Below are positions 1 to 8,924 of a DNA stretch of 48,849 nt, piece after piece; the first letter of the stretch is position 1, and the number at the start of each line of letters is the position of its first letter. The DNA is from Limnoraphis robusta CS-951 (GTDB lineage: Bacteria > Cyanobacteriota > Cyanobacteriia > Cyanobacteriales > Microcoleaceae), in contig NZ_LATL02000181.1 of assembly GCF_000972705.2 (NCBI RefSeq), forward strand, positions 1 through 48,849, given 5' to 3'. Position numbers and translations under genes: made by a program. The notes beneath the pieces were generated by a model that saw nothing but the letters and a program-made list of their open reading frames with translations, made no database searches and was not told the origin of the DNA.

Positions 1-1
1 G

Positions 2-70
2 TACAGAGAATCAAGCATTTTTTTCTCAAGTACGGTAGGGCATACCGAAACTATCTCTGAAATGAGATGA
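2..70 (+). pseudogene. 3' end of a probable IS200/IS605 tnpB, cut by window edge
   Basis: An open frame entering from the left edge codes for 22 residues, with a GHTET motif near its end, and stops with TGA at 68-70. The tail and the structured DNA just after it look like the 3' end of cyanobacterial TnpB (OrfB) genes of IS200/IS605 elements. That resemblance is from memory. The competing frame beginning at base 1 also stays open to 60, so the frame choice is uncertain. Whether the full gene is intact cannot be seen here. Confidence 0.35.
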
Positions 71-201
71 ACGACTGGGGAGACTCACCCCTCTGGAGTT
101 GATTGGGAAACCAGTTGGCTTTAAGGGTTGTCAATGAATCAGTAATCCAAAGCCGTGAGGCTTGGAGAATCCCCTTTCTTTAGAAATGGGGAGTATGTCA
201 A
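71..201 (+). mobile_element. Putative right end / omegaRNA region of an IS200/IS605-type element
   Basis: The segment after the putative tnpB stop carries two compact hairpins. One is CCAAAGCC/GGCTTGG at 147-165 with a GTGA loop. The other is CCCCTTTCT/AGAAATGGGG at 171-191. About seven bases later comes TCAA (198-201). IS200/IS605 elements end in subterminal hairpins with a short tetranucleotide cleavage site, TCAA in IS608. TnpB guide RNAs (omegaRNA) are made from this same 3' region. The structure is seen; the assignment is inferred. Confidence 0.45.
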
Positions 202-215
202 AGACCAGTAGATTG

Positions 216-247
216 GGTTGGCAAATCCTGCCAACCTGATTTTTTTT
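216..247 (+). terminator. Rho-independent terminator (+ strand)
   Basis: A perfect 8-bp stem, GGTTGGCA (216-223) and TGCCAACC (229-236), with a 5-nt loop is followed by a run of eight T (240-247) on the plus strand. It would stop transcription leaving the transposon end before it meets the convergent queA gene. The minus-strand side lacks a T run, so it does not look bidirectional. Confidence 0.65.
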
Positions 248-1361
248 AAGATATCACGGCTTCTGGTAAAATCAACATTCCATCCCCAAAGGAATAAAAA
301 CGATAGGGATGAGCAAAACCCTCAGCTTTTTGAGCGATCGCATCTTGGTACAAATCTAACAGGCGTTGACGACCAATTAATGCCGCGACTAACATCATTA
401 AACTCGAACGGGGAAGATGAAAATTAGTAATTAACCCATCGATCACCCGAAATTGATAACCCGGATAAATAAAAGCCTCTGTTTTTCCGCAGTAGGGAGT
501 CAGTTTACCCTCAGCCATCGCTACTCCTTCTAAGGTTCGCACTACGGTTGTTCCGACTGCAATAATTCGTCCCCCATTGGCTTTCGTTTTCTCAATTTGT
601 TCTACGGTTTCTGCGGAAACTTCTATCCATTCCGCGTGCATTTGATGAGTGGTAATATCTTTAACTTCTACGGGGCGAAACGTACCCACTCCCACGTGTA
701 ACGTTACAAACGCTTTGTTAATGCCCTGATGGTGCAACCGTTCAAACAGTTCCTCGGTAAAGTGTAAACCCGCAGTCGGCGCTGCAACAGCCCCCGGACG
801 TTGGGCATAAATCGTTTGATATTGTTGAGGTAAGGCGTCTGACTGGGTAACGTATGGGGGAAAAGGAATGTGACCAAACTGATCCAATTGTTCGATCAAA
901 GACTGTCCGGCCGGTAAATCAAACTGTAATAACCGTCCGCCTGTGGCTGCATCAGTTTCTACAACGGTAGCGCTTAAAGGTTGCAGAACCTCTTGATCAG
1001 TCGAGTTGAGCGATTCAAATTCAACCCGAACACCAATTTTAAAGCGTCTTCCCGGTTTAACTAAAGCTAACCAACAATTCGGCTTTCGTTCTTCGATCAA
1101 CAAAATCTCAACGGCAGCCCCACTGGATTTGTTACCATAGAGACGAGCCGGAATGACCCGAGTATCGTTAAATATCAGTAAGTCACCCGATTTTAGGTAA
1201 TTGGGGAGATCCTGAAAGATACGGTGATGGTGAGAAGTGAGCGAATCAACGACTAACAAGCGAGATTGATCCCGAGGAATGACAGGGTTTTGGGCAATTC
1301 GTTCCTCCGGGAGTTCGTAGTCATAACCTTCTGTTGTCCAGTCCAGTCTGTCTGTTTCCAT
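246..1361 (-). CDS. queA: S-adenosylmethionine:tRNA ribosyltransferase-isomerase
   Basis: QueA transfers and isomerises the ribosyl part of SAM onto 7-aminomethyl-7-deazaguanine in tRNA, giving epoxyqueuosine, the step before the queuosine modification is completed. It is cytoplasmic. The 371-residue length fits the family (about 340-370). Family signatures visible along the protein are [12 protein letters not shown] near the N-terminus, the [13 protein letters not shown] block, [15 protein letters not shown] in the middle and [16 protein letters not shown] near the C-terminus. The gene stands alone, convergent with the transposon end at its 3' side, and its stop overlaps the T tract of the terminator there. 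The start at 1361 is followed directly by conserved residues. Confidence 0.96.
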   Translation of the reverse strand: METDRLDWTTEGYDYELPEERIAQNPVIPRDQSRLLVVDSLTSHHHRIFQDLPNYLKSGDLLIFNDTRVIPARLYGNKSSGAAVEILLIEERKPNCWLALVKPGRRFKIGVRVEFESLNSTDQEVLQPLSATVVETDAATGGRLLQFDLPAGQSLIEQLDQFGHIPFPPYVTQSDALPQQYQTIYAQRPGAVAAPTAGLHFTEELFERLHHQGINKAFVTLHVGVGTFRPVEVKDITTHQMHAEWIEVSAETVEQIEKTKANGGRIIAVGTTVVRTLEGVAMAEGKLTPYCGKTEAFIYPGYQFRVIDGLITNFHLPRSSLMMLVAALIGRQRLLDLYQDAIAQKAEGFAHPYRFYSFGDGMLILPEAVIS

Positions 1362-1600
1362 AGTGTTCAGAAATACTCAAAGCCGTTCATTACTCAATTC
1401 CCAATCAGTTTGGGTATAATCCCCCATCTCAAATCGGGTGCTTTTCCCCTGGCAAGAGTAAGCTAATCTCGCGACTATATAAGTATAAAGCGGTAAAACC
1501 GAGAAGCACAGAACCCGCCCTGTTTGCTCCTCATCGCCAGTCTTGCCAGAACAAGAGAAGCGATCTAAAGGCGGGAGGACTATGCGGGAGAAGATCGACG

Positions 1601-1990
1601 ATGGAATACCTCTACTACCTTGCCAATACCAGCCTTACGCTTAGAGTTGTAGATCATTTACGCACTCAGACTCAACTCCCTGTCCGGTTGGTGACTGTGA
1701 TTCACCAAATCGATGGCTGGATTGTCAAAGTTAAAATGAGTCAGTCTCTAACAGCTAAACAGCATGGAGACTTTAGAGCGTTTATGAGTGAGTTGGGAAT
1801 TCCCTACGAACCGAATATTCGGATTAAGATGGCCCTGTGGGGGCTAGAAACAGGACAGTCTCCCTTGAGTGTGATGCGTCGCTATCAAGTGGCTGTGGTG
1901 TCTCATGGTCAACCGAATCGAGAGGATATTGAGGCATTCCGAACTCAGTTTGTTCAAGGTCTGGGTTACTGTCCAGAGGCTCTGGCTTAA
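1601..1990 (+). CDS. Conserved hypothetical protein, 129 aa
   Basis: I do not recognise a domain. The protein is soluble, mixed alpha/beta in appearance, with no signal peptide or membrane segment. It begins MEYLYYLANTSLTLR and ends in a short region with DIEAFRTQFVQGLGY. A GGGAG at 1586-1590 lies about 10 nt before the ATG and supports the start. A stronger GGGAGGA (1573-1579) sits before a separate ATG at 1582 in another frame that encodes only 20 codons and overlaps this start. The gene is convergent with the yraN-like gene, with only 4 bases between their stops. An intact single ORF with this spacing argues for a real gene; function is unknown. Confidence 0.75.
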   Translation: MEYLYYLANTSLTLRVVDHLRTQTQLPVRLVTVIHQIDGWIVKVKMSQSLTAKQHGDFRAFMSELGIPYEPNIRIKMALWGLETGQSPLSVMRRYQVAVVSHGQPNREDIEAFRTQFVQGLGYCPEALA

Positions 1991-1994
1991 AGAT

Positions 1995-2555
1995 TCACCT
2001 CTCATCCTCAAATGCAGATTGAATGTAGTTTTGTAGGATGAGCTGATACCCTTTCCACTGAACAGGTTGACCCAGGGCAGTCGGAAACAAGGACTCAGGA
2101 GTGATTGAGCCAGAATCCTGACTGGAATTATAAACGGTGAGGCGATCGCATCGAACCAGGGCAACATCAAACCGACACGGGAAGTCAGCCAGTTCCGGGC
2201 GATCGCTTAAAAAGGTTTGAGCAGATTTAATTAGTTTGGCTTGTTTAGTTGGGGTAATCGCTAAAAGGCCATCTTCATCCCAATTGCGTTTTTTACGGGT
2301 TTTTACCTCTACAAAAATTACAGTGGACTCAGGTTTTGAGTCTGCTATTTTTCGTGCAATCAGATCGATTTCTCCCCAACGACAGCGATACTGATGAAAT
2401 AAAATTTCCCAACCTTGTTGGTTTAACCACGCTTGTACCAGTTGTTCTCCCAAAGTTCCGATGGTTTGAGACAGGGGATAAGAAGAATCACGGCTCGAAA
2501 AAGGAATACTCACGGTAGGATAGAGTTGAAATTTGTTTGCGGACTTGATTAACAT
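1995..2555 (-). CDS. YraN family (UPF0102) nuclease-fold protein
   Basis: UPF0102/YraN proteins have a restriction-endonuclease-like (PD-(D/E)XK) fold and are related to Holliday-junction resolvases; their cellular role is not settled. The core is visible: GTLGEQLVQAWLNQQGW, then GEIDLIAR, then VIFVEVKTR, which together give the E-D-ExK catalytic pattern. The C-terminal FPCRFDVALVR block is also typical. At 186 residues it is longer than the usual 120-130. About 30 extra residues lie at the N-terminus and an insertion and tail near the C-terminus, so an internal start is possible. It converges with the upstream hypothetical gene. Confidence 0.85.
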   Translation of the reverse strand: MLIKSANKFQLYPTVSIPFSSRDSSYPLSQTIGTLGEQLVQAWLNQQGWEILFHQYRCRWGEIDLIARKIADSKPESTVIFVEVKTRKKRNWDEDGLLAITPTKQAKLIKSAQTFLSDRPELADFPCRFDVALVRCDRLTVYNSSQDSGSITPESLFPTALGQPVQWKGYQLILQNYIQSAFEDER

Positions 2556-2597
2556 AAATATTGATCAGAGTTCAGACCTCGAAAAAATAGTTGGGAT

Positions 2598-3101
2598 ATG
2601 AATAATAGTATTTTCTTACGATTTCAGACCATTAGTTTAGCTTTTCTCGTTGGACTTTGGTTAATTGTAACCGGGATAACTTCTCAACCCGCAGGGGCGG
2701 AGAACTACGAGAAGCGAACCCTCTTAAATGCTGATTTCTCTGAACAGGTTCTCACAGACTCTGAGTTTGACTTTGCGAACTTGCAGGAAAGTAACTTTAG
2801 CCATAGTGACTTGCGGGGCGTTAGTTTGTTTGGGGCGAAGCTACAACGGACGAATTTTGAAGGGGCGGATCTCCGGTATGCCACCTTAGACACGGCTCGC
2901 TTTAACAAAGCTAACCTCACCAATGCCATCCTAGAAGGGGCTTATGCTTATAATACTGATTTTACCAATGCGATTATCCAGGGGGCTGATTTCACCGATG
3001 TTTTATTGCGTCGAGATATGCAGCAAAAGCTCTGTGCGGTAGCTGAAGGAACAAACCCGGTGACGGGACGCAATACTCGCGATACCCTTTACTGCAACTG
3101 A
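2598..3101 (+). CDS. Secreted pentapeptide-repeat protein
   Basis: The first 35 residues form a signal peptide with a hydrophobic core ([13 protein letters not shown]) and a likely cleavage after PAGA. The mature part has A(D/N)LXX-type pentapeptides ([30 protein letters not shown]) over roughly residues 45-135, which predict a right-handed quadrilateral beta-helix. Two cysteines near the C-terminus (LCAVAEG and LYCN) could form a disulfide. Cyanobacterial proteins of this size and plan are often in the thylakoid lumen. The exact role is unknown. A terminator follows 26 bases after the stop, so it is probably a single-gene unit. Confidence 0.88.
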   Translation: MNNSIFLRFQTISLAFLVGLWLIVTGITSQPAGAENYEKRTLLNADFSEQVLTDSEFDFANLQESNFSHSDLRGVSLFGAKLQRTNFEGADLRYATLDTARFNKANLTNAILEGAYAYNTDFTNAIIQGADFTDVLLRRDMQQKLCAVAEGTNPVTGRNTRDTLYCN

Positions 3102-3126
3102 ATTGCTGATTTTGACTTGAACCGTT

Positions 3127-3159
3127 CACCCTTGCTACTGCTGGGGTGTCTTTTTTTTT
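3127..3159 (+). terminator. Rho-independent terminator after the pentapeptide gene
   Basis: CACCC (3127-3131) pairs with GGGTG (3144-3148) around a 12-nt loop and is followed by nine T at 3151-3159. The stem is short but the T run is long and it sits just after the stop codon at 3101. Confidence 0.6.
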
Positions 3160-3341
3160 GCCTGAGTTAGTCTCAGTCTAAAGCTCATCCAAAATTTTCT
3201 TAATCAAGACCCATTTCTTATGATAGAATCTTTCTTCGGAATTATAACTTAAGAATTACTTGCATTAACAGCTTAAGTTAATCCCTAGAGTGTAGAATCT
3301 TGAAGCTCTAAAAACGTTTGATTTCAAGGAATAAAGCCGAA

Positions 3342-4394
3342 ATGAGTAAAATTACACGAAGAGTATTTTTAGCAAGTGGAACAGCGATCGCCGCAGTAAC
3401 TTTAGGAGAACTCGGTAGAAGGAATCCTAGTTTTGCTAATGCAGGAGTGGTTAACCTGTATTCATCCCGACATTATGACACTGATAATCAACTTTATGAA
3501 GGCTTTACGAAAAAGACTGGCATTAAGATTAACCTAGTTGAAGGTGATGCAGCTCAGTTAACTGAACGAATTAAGAGCGAGGGTGCTAATAGTCCCGCAG
3601 ACGTGCTGATCAGCGTTGATGCGGGAAATTTGTGGAAAGCCCAGCAGCAAGGGATATTTCAGCCTATTTCCTCTTCGGTTTTGAATAACGCCATTCCCGC
3701 TAACTTACGAGATCCGGGAAATCACTGGTTTGGTCTGTCTAAACGGGCTAGAGTGATCATGTACAATAAAGCCAAAGTCAATCCGGCTCAACTGTCTACC
3801 TACGAAAATTTAGCAGATCCCAAATGGAAAGGGAAAGTGCTGATTCGTTCTTCGAGTAATATTTACAATCAATCTTTAGTGGCGTCGCTCCTAGAGGTTC
3901 ATGGCGGCGCAGAAACCGAAAAATGGGCTAAGGCTTTAGTTGCTAACTTTGGTCGTCCCCCAGAAGGCAATGATACCGCTCAAATTCAAGCCGTTGCTGC
4001 CGGGGTTGGAGATTTAGCTATTGCTAATACTTACTATTTAGCGCGTTTAGCGAGTTCCAGCAAAGCGGAAGACAAAGCCGTTGCCCAAAAAGTCGGAATG
4101 TTTTTCCCGAATCAACGAGATCGGGGGACTCATATTAATATTAGTGGTGCAGGAGTCGTGAAGTCAGCACCGAATAAAGCAGGAGCGGTGAAGTTTCTAG
4201 AATATTTGGTGAGTCCTGAAGCCCAAAAAATCTTTGCTCAAGGAAATCATGAATATCCTGTTGTTTCGGGAGTACCTGTTTCAGGGACTTTAAGTCAGTT
4301 TGGAACCTTCAAAAGTGATTCAATGAATGTCGCCGTCTATGGTAAACAGAATCCCGAGGCGATTCGATTGATGGATCGGGCGGGTTGGAAATAA
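3342..4394 (+). CDS. Fe(3+) ABC transporter substrate-binding protein (FutA/IdiA type)
   Basis: This periplasmic protein binds ferric iron and hands it to an ABC importer, or protects photosystem II as IdiA. The N-terminus has a Tat signal, TRRVFLASG, followed by a hydrophobic stretch and a cleavage site near ANA. The mature protein starts VVNLYSSRHYDTD, the conserved opening of FutA/FbpA proteins, and has the SPADVLIS block and the NTYYLARLA region that supplies iron-binding tyrosines. An upstream TTG at 3318 is in frame. I chose the ATG at 3342 because AAGGA (3326-3330) precedes it by 11 bases and because the twin arginines then fall near the N-terminus. No permease or ATPase gene is adjacent, so those would be elsewhere. 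Confidence 0.92.
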   Translation: MSKITRRVFLASGTAIAAVTLGELGRRNPSFANAGVVNLYSSRHYDTDNQLYEGFTKKTGIKINLVEGDAAQLTERIKSEGANSPADVLISVDAGNLWKAQQQGIFQPISSSVLNNAIPANLRDPGNHWFGLSKRARVIMYNKAKVNPAQLSTYENLADPKWKGKVLIRSSSNIYNQSLVASLLEVHGGAETEKWAKALVANFGRPPEGNDTAQIQAVAAGVGDLAIANTYYLARLASSSKAEDKAVAQKVGMFFPNQRDRGTHINISGAGVVKSAPNKAGAVKFLEYLVSPEAQKIFAQGNHEYPVVSGVPVSGTLSQFGTFKSDSMNVAVYGKQNPEAIRLMDRAGWK

Positions 4395-4546
4395 TCATCT
4401 GACTCACCAGCGTCTTTGATGGAAAATAAGGGGAAAAGCCTAAAACTCTAAAGGTTATCTGGCTATCCCCCCAGATTAATAGGCACTTGATTGATTAACA
4501 ATTTTCCATAGTGAAGTCAGACTTTATTTTCAGTCAAAAAATAATT

Positions 4547-4720
4547 CTAGTGAGCTTCTTGAGTAATCAGTTCAGACGGGTTGAGGGATTTTGATACAGA
4601 AGTAACATGATTCATTGACTTACGTTTGCTCGGAACTGCGGCTAAAACTGCGGGTAACGCTAGACAAATTGCACCGTTAGCAAAAGCGAGTAATAAGCCA
4701 GATAAAATACCTGTTTCCAT
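4547..4720 (-). CDS. Small single-span membrane protein, 57 aa
   Basis: From the ATG at 4720 the protein begins METGILSGLLLAFANGAICL and has one hydrophobic segment over about residues 4-29. A basic KRK motif and a polar C-terminal tail follow, so the C-terminus is probably cytoplasmic or stromal. This resembles the small subunits of photosynthetic or NDH complexes in size and plan, but I cannot match it to a named one. The frame extends 13 codons further upstream; I prefer this start because an AGAAG motif lies about 10 bases before it and the extension is basic and low in similarity to a membrane leader. Function unknown. Confidence 0.55.
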   Translation of the reverse strand: METGILSGLLLAFANGAICLALPAVLAAVPSKRKSMNHVTSVSKSLNPSELITQEAH

Positions 4721-4881
4721 TATTGCACTTCTAAGTTTAGATCTTCTATTGTAAATCACTTCGGCGATTTTTACAAATCAAATCGAGATTTACAATCTTC
4801 TCCAGATATAAATTTCTGTTGGCACTCATAAGCAAGATTAATTATATCATGTCCGGTTGAACAGTTATAAATAAACGACAG

Positions 4882-4914
<33 letters not shown>

Positions 4915-5038
4915 GAAATAAAGAAGAAGAAAGAGTCGGATTATGAGAAAGTTTTTTATCACTAATTATCCGGACATAATATTAAATGTCCCTAGATAGT
5001 CGAGTTAAAATCTTGATAAAACTTAACGCGATTTTCGG

Positions 5039-5908
5039 TTAATATTGTTCGATAAATTGTCGTAAAGCCTCGTGATACAAAATTCCTCCGACTTGACGGA
5101 CATTGTTATGACCTGCTCCGGGTACAATTAAAAGTTGTTTGGGTTCAATTGCTGCGGTAAAGAGTTGTTTGCTCATTTCGACAGGAACAACGCGATCATT
5201 TGTGCCATGAGTAAATAAAATCGGCATTTTGAGCTGAGAAACTTTAGAAATTGAATTGAAGGTTTGAGTTAAGAGGAGATCAATCGGGAACATCCAGTAT
5301 CTTTTTTGAAAATCAACCATTTTACGAATAGAAGTAAAAGAGCTTTCGATAATTAACCCCGCTATTTCTGGATGTTTAGAGGCTAAATCAATTGCGATTG
5401 CACCCCCGAGAGAATGACCAAAAATAAAGATATGATGAGGATTAATCCCTCGTTCATGGATTAAGTAATTCCAAGCTTTTTCTACATCCTCGTAAACAGT
5501 TGTTTCTGTAGGAATCCGTTTGGTGCTGCGTCCATATCCTCGATAATCAATCAAAAAAACAGACAAACCCATGTGATGAAATTGTTGAGCCAAATCTAAA
5601 TTCGCACTAATATTACTGCGATTACCATGACAATCAAGAATAACACGCTTTTCCGTAGGGGAATCAGAAGGAATCCACCATCCATGAACCTGTTCTAGCT
5701 TCCCCGTTTTTGTCGTTACAGGAAGCCAAACTTCTTGATAAGGTAAATTAAATTCTGCGGGTGTAGTTTGAATTTTTCTGGAGGGAAAAAAGATAAACCG
5801 ACTTTGAGCAAAGCGAAGAATCAGACAAGCTATTGTATAGGCGAGTGCAGATCCGACTGCTAACATCAGTTCCAGTCGTCCCAAAAAAATGCGAATTGTG
5901 TCTGTCAT
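5039..5908 (-). CDS. Membrane-anchored alpha/beta hydrolase
   Basis: This is a serine hydrolase of the alpha/beta fold, BAAT/serine-aminopeptidase-like group. One N-terminal hydrophobic segment (about residues 13-32) probably anchors it, with the catalytic domain outside. The nucleophile is S166 in GHSLGG. D238 in GTNDRVVP and H267 in GAGHNN complete the triad. The oxyanion region DCHGNRSN and the DYRGYGRS block are typical of the family. Length (289) is normal. The substrate cannot be read from sequence; relatives include lysophospholipases and thioesterases. It is a single gene, followed by a long noncoding gap on its upstream side. Confidence 0.9.
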   Translation of the reverse strand: MTDTIRIFLGRLELMLAVGSALAYTIACLILRFAQSRFIFFPSRKIQTTPAEFNLPYQEVWLPVTTKTGKLEQVHGWWIPSDSPTEKRVILDCHGNRSNISANLDLAQQFHHMGLSVFLIDYRGYGRSTKRIPTETTVYEDVEKAWNYLIHERGINPHHIFIFGHSLGGAIAIDLASKHPEIAGLIIESSFTSIRKMVDFQKRYWMFPIDLLLTQTFNSISKVSQLKMPILFTHGTNDRVVPVEMSKQLFTAAIEPKQLLIVPGAGHNNVRQVGGILYHEALRQFIEQY

Positions 5909-6446
5909 ACAACCTGATTTCCCGAACTTAATTCAACTCTGTATTATTTTTAGCGCGTCAGGTTTGAGTTCAGCACTCACCCCTCCCAGCGCGAAGTGTG
6001 CGTGACAGTTTCCTATCATACAGTTTAACACTTACTTCCTGCTTTTTCACTTGATTTTGAGTGTAGCTGTTGATCACCGCTTTGTATAGGTACGTCTGGT
6101 TTTCTGTGTCGTTAGAAGCGCCTTCTGATCAAATCTAAAAACCGATTATTTTCATCGTACAGATTCTATTTTAGTCGAGAACCGGGGATTAAGACTCATT
6201 CTCGAGAAGCTCTAGTTAGTCCCGTTATTTTCTCGGTAAAATTGACTCAAAACTCTCTCCAGTGTTGATACTTGTTGGGTGTATTATAGCGTTTAAACTG
6301 TGTTTTATCAGACTTGATTTCAAGTCTTGTTACCGCAATATTCTGAAATCTATCTTCAACGGGCTAATCGGAATGGTGAGGGTAATGACGTGTTAGAATA
6401 AAAAAAATATTGATCAGGAAATTTTCAAAGCAGTAAAAAAGGGGGT
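5909..6446. other. Noncoding gap upstream of the CRISPR operon
   Basis: About 540 bases between the divergent hydrolase and the ORF remnant before cas10. I see no ORF with family resemblance, no tRNA and no CRISPR repeat here. It should hold the promoters of both flanking genes, but I cannot point to a convincing -35/-10 pair. Confidence 0.5.
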
Positions 6447-6593
6447 TTGACCCCAGAGCTTTTCACCTACCACGCCCAAGCCATTCTCAAACTAGGACAC
6501 CATAAAAAACAGGTTATTGTTGATGTTTGTGGAATGATACAACCCAATAAAATCGCCGTGTTATCAGTTTTGAACCACTATTTAATCAGTTAA
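6447..6593 (+). pseudogene. Short ORF remnant upstream of cas10
   Basis: An open frame of 48 codons starting at TTG 6447 (LTPELFTYHAQAILKLGHH...) ends at TAA 6591-6593, 60 bases before cas10. It has protein-like composition but no ATG, and the frame is closed upstream by TGA at 6411. It may be the tail of a decayed gene. I do not recognise the family and it does not resemble the HD domain that Cas10 lacks. Confidence 0.3.
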
Positions 6594-6653
6594 AAACCAG
6601 ACGGGGTTTTCATCTCAACTGCTTTCAATAGACGTTTAATCAAGGGTGAAATA

Positions 6654-8924
6654 ATGACAGATTCTTTACCAGATTTATCCATTGGCATCGCTTGGTGTTT
6701 GGCTTGGGGAGAAGAAACTCAACCTCAAGTCAATCTAGAAATATTACAGCAAATGCGAAAAGCGATGCTGGAAAATCAGGAAGTTTCGGAGGAAGTTAAA
6801 TTAATCGTTCAACAGGTGAGGCAATTAGAAGATATAAAATTTCCCGACACTTTAGCTGATTTAAAACAATTAACTGAAAAATATTCAACCCTTTGGAATT
6901 CTAAAATCGGTTTAATTTACGGAGGGGCAACTAAAATCAAACAATATGTATTTGAAGCCGCAAAATTACCCGACGTTCGGGGCGCATCGGCACTATTAGA
7001 TCGGATTAATTTAGTTGATTTACCCGCATTTTTTGGGAAAGGCAAGTCCATTACTATTTCACAGTGGCTGAGTAAAAATTTACCGGATTTAGAAGCAGCT
7101 TTAATCCCTGAATTAATCATCTATTCAACAGGCGGAAATATCTTAGCCTTTTGTCCGGCTGCATTCGTCGATCAACTCTGTGATGCCATTGAAAAACGTT
7201 ACACCTACGAAACTTTAACCGCTAATTCCTGTGCAGTTGGAGATTGTTTTAAGTTTTTAGAATTGCGTTTAGGTGTCCTTCCCGATACTATCGATGAAAA
7301 CTGCTTTTGGCTGGAAAAATATCGTCAAAATCGAAATCATCCCCTGCTAGAAGCCTATTATAAACAGCCAGATGTTAACGAAGACGAACAATTTAAAAAC
7401 CGCAAAAGCTTTAATGAACTGGTCACAAAACTAGCAATTCAATTCAATCAGCGACGCAGTGGAAATCACACCGAAAACCGCCTGAGTCGTCGTTATCCGC
7501 CAATGTTTGAAACTCATCCTTATTTAGTTCGGGATGAAAGTGATCGCCGTTCAGCTATTGCTAAAATCGATGAAATTGCAAGTCAACCGCTTGTATCAGA
7601 AGCATTAGTTCGGAAAAAAATTGTGGGTCAAATTGCTAAAGATGAAGCTTTACAAGATCATTTACCAACTTGGTTTAATAAGCTTCAATTAGGTTGGCAA
7701 CCGACAGGTATTAAAATCAAAAGTTGGGTTGGGGAATTTGAAGACTATCTCAAAGAAAACCGCGAACAGAAGGATAAATATTATTCGGAATGTCCCGATC
7801 CTGAATGTTACCAGCCTAAAAAAGCCGGAACTGTGCGAGAATTAGGGAATGTTTATAACGGTTTTATTGCTTATATCTACGCCGATGGTAATAACATGGG
7901 AGGTTATATTCAGAAAGAAGTTAAAACCCCCCAAGATTACAAAAAATTTAGCCAAGATATTTTCAACGCAACAGAAAAAGCCGTTTATTATGCGTTATCT
8001 GAACATCTCCGACCCCATCAGTTAAAAAACTTAACCGATCCAGATATTGAAAACAAAAATGGAGATTGGATTCATCCCTTTGAAATTATTACGATTGGCG
8101 GAGATGATGTTCTTTTAATTGTTCCGGCAAATAAAGCGTTAGAAGTTGCCAAAACATTGGGTGAAAAATTTGAAGAACTGCTGAAAACAAGGGGTTATAA
8201 TTCAGATGAAACCTACACGCCTCAAGCGGTTCATCGTTGTCATGGTGATAATCTTCCAACCGGAAATAATCAATGTGAACTCAGTATCTCAACCGGAGTT
8301 TTAATTACTGCTGAAGAAACACCGATTTACTATGCTGATAAGTTAACAAATCAACTGCTGAAATCGGCGAAAGAACGTGCAAAACTGTTGCGAAAACAAG
8401 GATATTATGGGGGAACAATAGACTTTTTAACCATGAAATCAGTCACAATGATTGCATCGAGTATTAAAGAGTTTCGAGAACAAGGACTTACAAAAGATTT
8501 TACCAAACCCAAGCTAAGACTCTATGCAGCACCTTACACCTTACATGAAATCGGAGGACTTTTGAAAACTGTTCAAGCTTTTAAAAACGTAGATTTTCCG
8601 CGATCGCAACTGTATCAAATTCGCAGTTTACTCGAACGAGGAAAACGCACCGCAATTCTAAATTATCGCTATTTTAGGGTACGTTTAACTCAAGGAAAAG
8701 GTACAATAAAACAAGACTTTGAAGACGTTTGGTGTTCAGCAAAAACAAATGATGGAATTATAGCACCCTGGATGTATGAAGATGGAAAACGCGATAAAGA
8801 CAAGCCAGAAGACCCCTATTATGAAACAATTTGGCGAGATTTAGTAGACCTATTTGCTTTTACTGAAAAAACAAATACCGACTCATCAAAAGCATCTGAA
8901 CAACCAACAGAGGCGAATCAATGA
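6654..8924 (+). CDS. cas10: Type III CRISPR Cas10/Cmr2 without an HD domain
   Basis: Cas10 is the large subunit of type III CRISPR complexes; its Palm2 cyclase makes cyclic oligoadenylates from ATP when target RNA is bound. The Palm2 metal site is intact: D411 in YADGNNMG and GGDD at residues 482-485. The first palm region carries FEAAKLPDVRGASALLD, a Cmr2-type signature, near residue 100. A C380-x4-C385 pair may be part of a zinc site. There is no HD dyad in the first 90 residues, where the HD nuclease lies in many Cas10 proteins, so ssDNA cleavage is not expected. At 756 residues it is compatible with an HD-less Cas10. The stop overlaps the next gene by four bases (ATGA), which marks translational coupling and the start of the operon. 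Confidence 0.95.
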   Translation: MTDSLPDLSIGIAWCLAWGEETQPQVNLEILQQMRKAMLENQEVSEEVKLIVQQVRQLEDIKFPDTLADLKQLTEKYSTLWNSKIGLIYGGATKIKQYVFEAAKLPDVRGASALLDRINLVDLPAFFGKGKSITISQWLSKNLPDLEAALIPELIIYSTGGNILAFCPAAFVDQLCDAIEKRYTYETLTANSCAVGDCFKFLELRLGVLPDTIDENCFWLEKYRQNRNHPLLEAYYKQPDVNEDEQFKNRKSFNELVTKLAIQFNQRRSGNHTENRLSRRYPPMFETHPYLVRDESDRRSAIAKIDEIASQPLVSEALVRKKIVGQIAKDEALQDHLPTWFNKLQLGWQPTGIKIKSWVGEFEDYLKENREQKDKYYSECPDPECYQPKKAGTVRELGNVYNGFIAYIYADGNNMGGYIQKEVKTPQDYKKFSQDIFNATEKAVYYALSEHLRPHQLKNLTDPDIENKNGDWIHPFEIITIGGDDVLLIVPANKALEVAKTLGEKFEELLKTRGYNSDETYTPQAVHRCHGDNLPTGNNQCELSISTGVLITAEETPIYYADKLTNQLLKSAKERAKLLRKQGYYGGTIDFLTMKSVTMIASSIKEFREQGLTKDFTKPKLRLYAAPYTLHEIGGLLKTVQAFKNVDFPRSQLYQIRSLLERGKRTAILNYRYFRVRLTQGKGTIKQDFEDVWCSAKTNDGIIAPWMYEDGKRDKDKPEDPYYETIWRDLVDLFAFTEKTNTDSSKASEQPTEANQ

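Noticed and set aside
218..427. Plus-strand frame of 69 codons at the left edge
   Set aside because: It lies antisense to queA, which has full family signatures over the same bases.
3160..3341. Fur box upstream of the iron-binding protein
   Set aside because: AT-rich stretches are present, but no convincing 19-bp palindrome could be picked out by eye.
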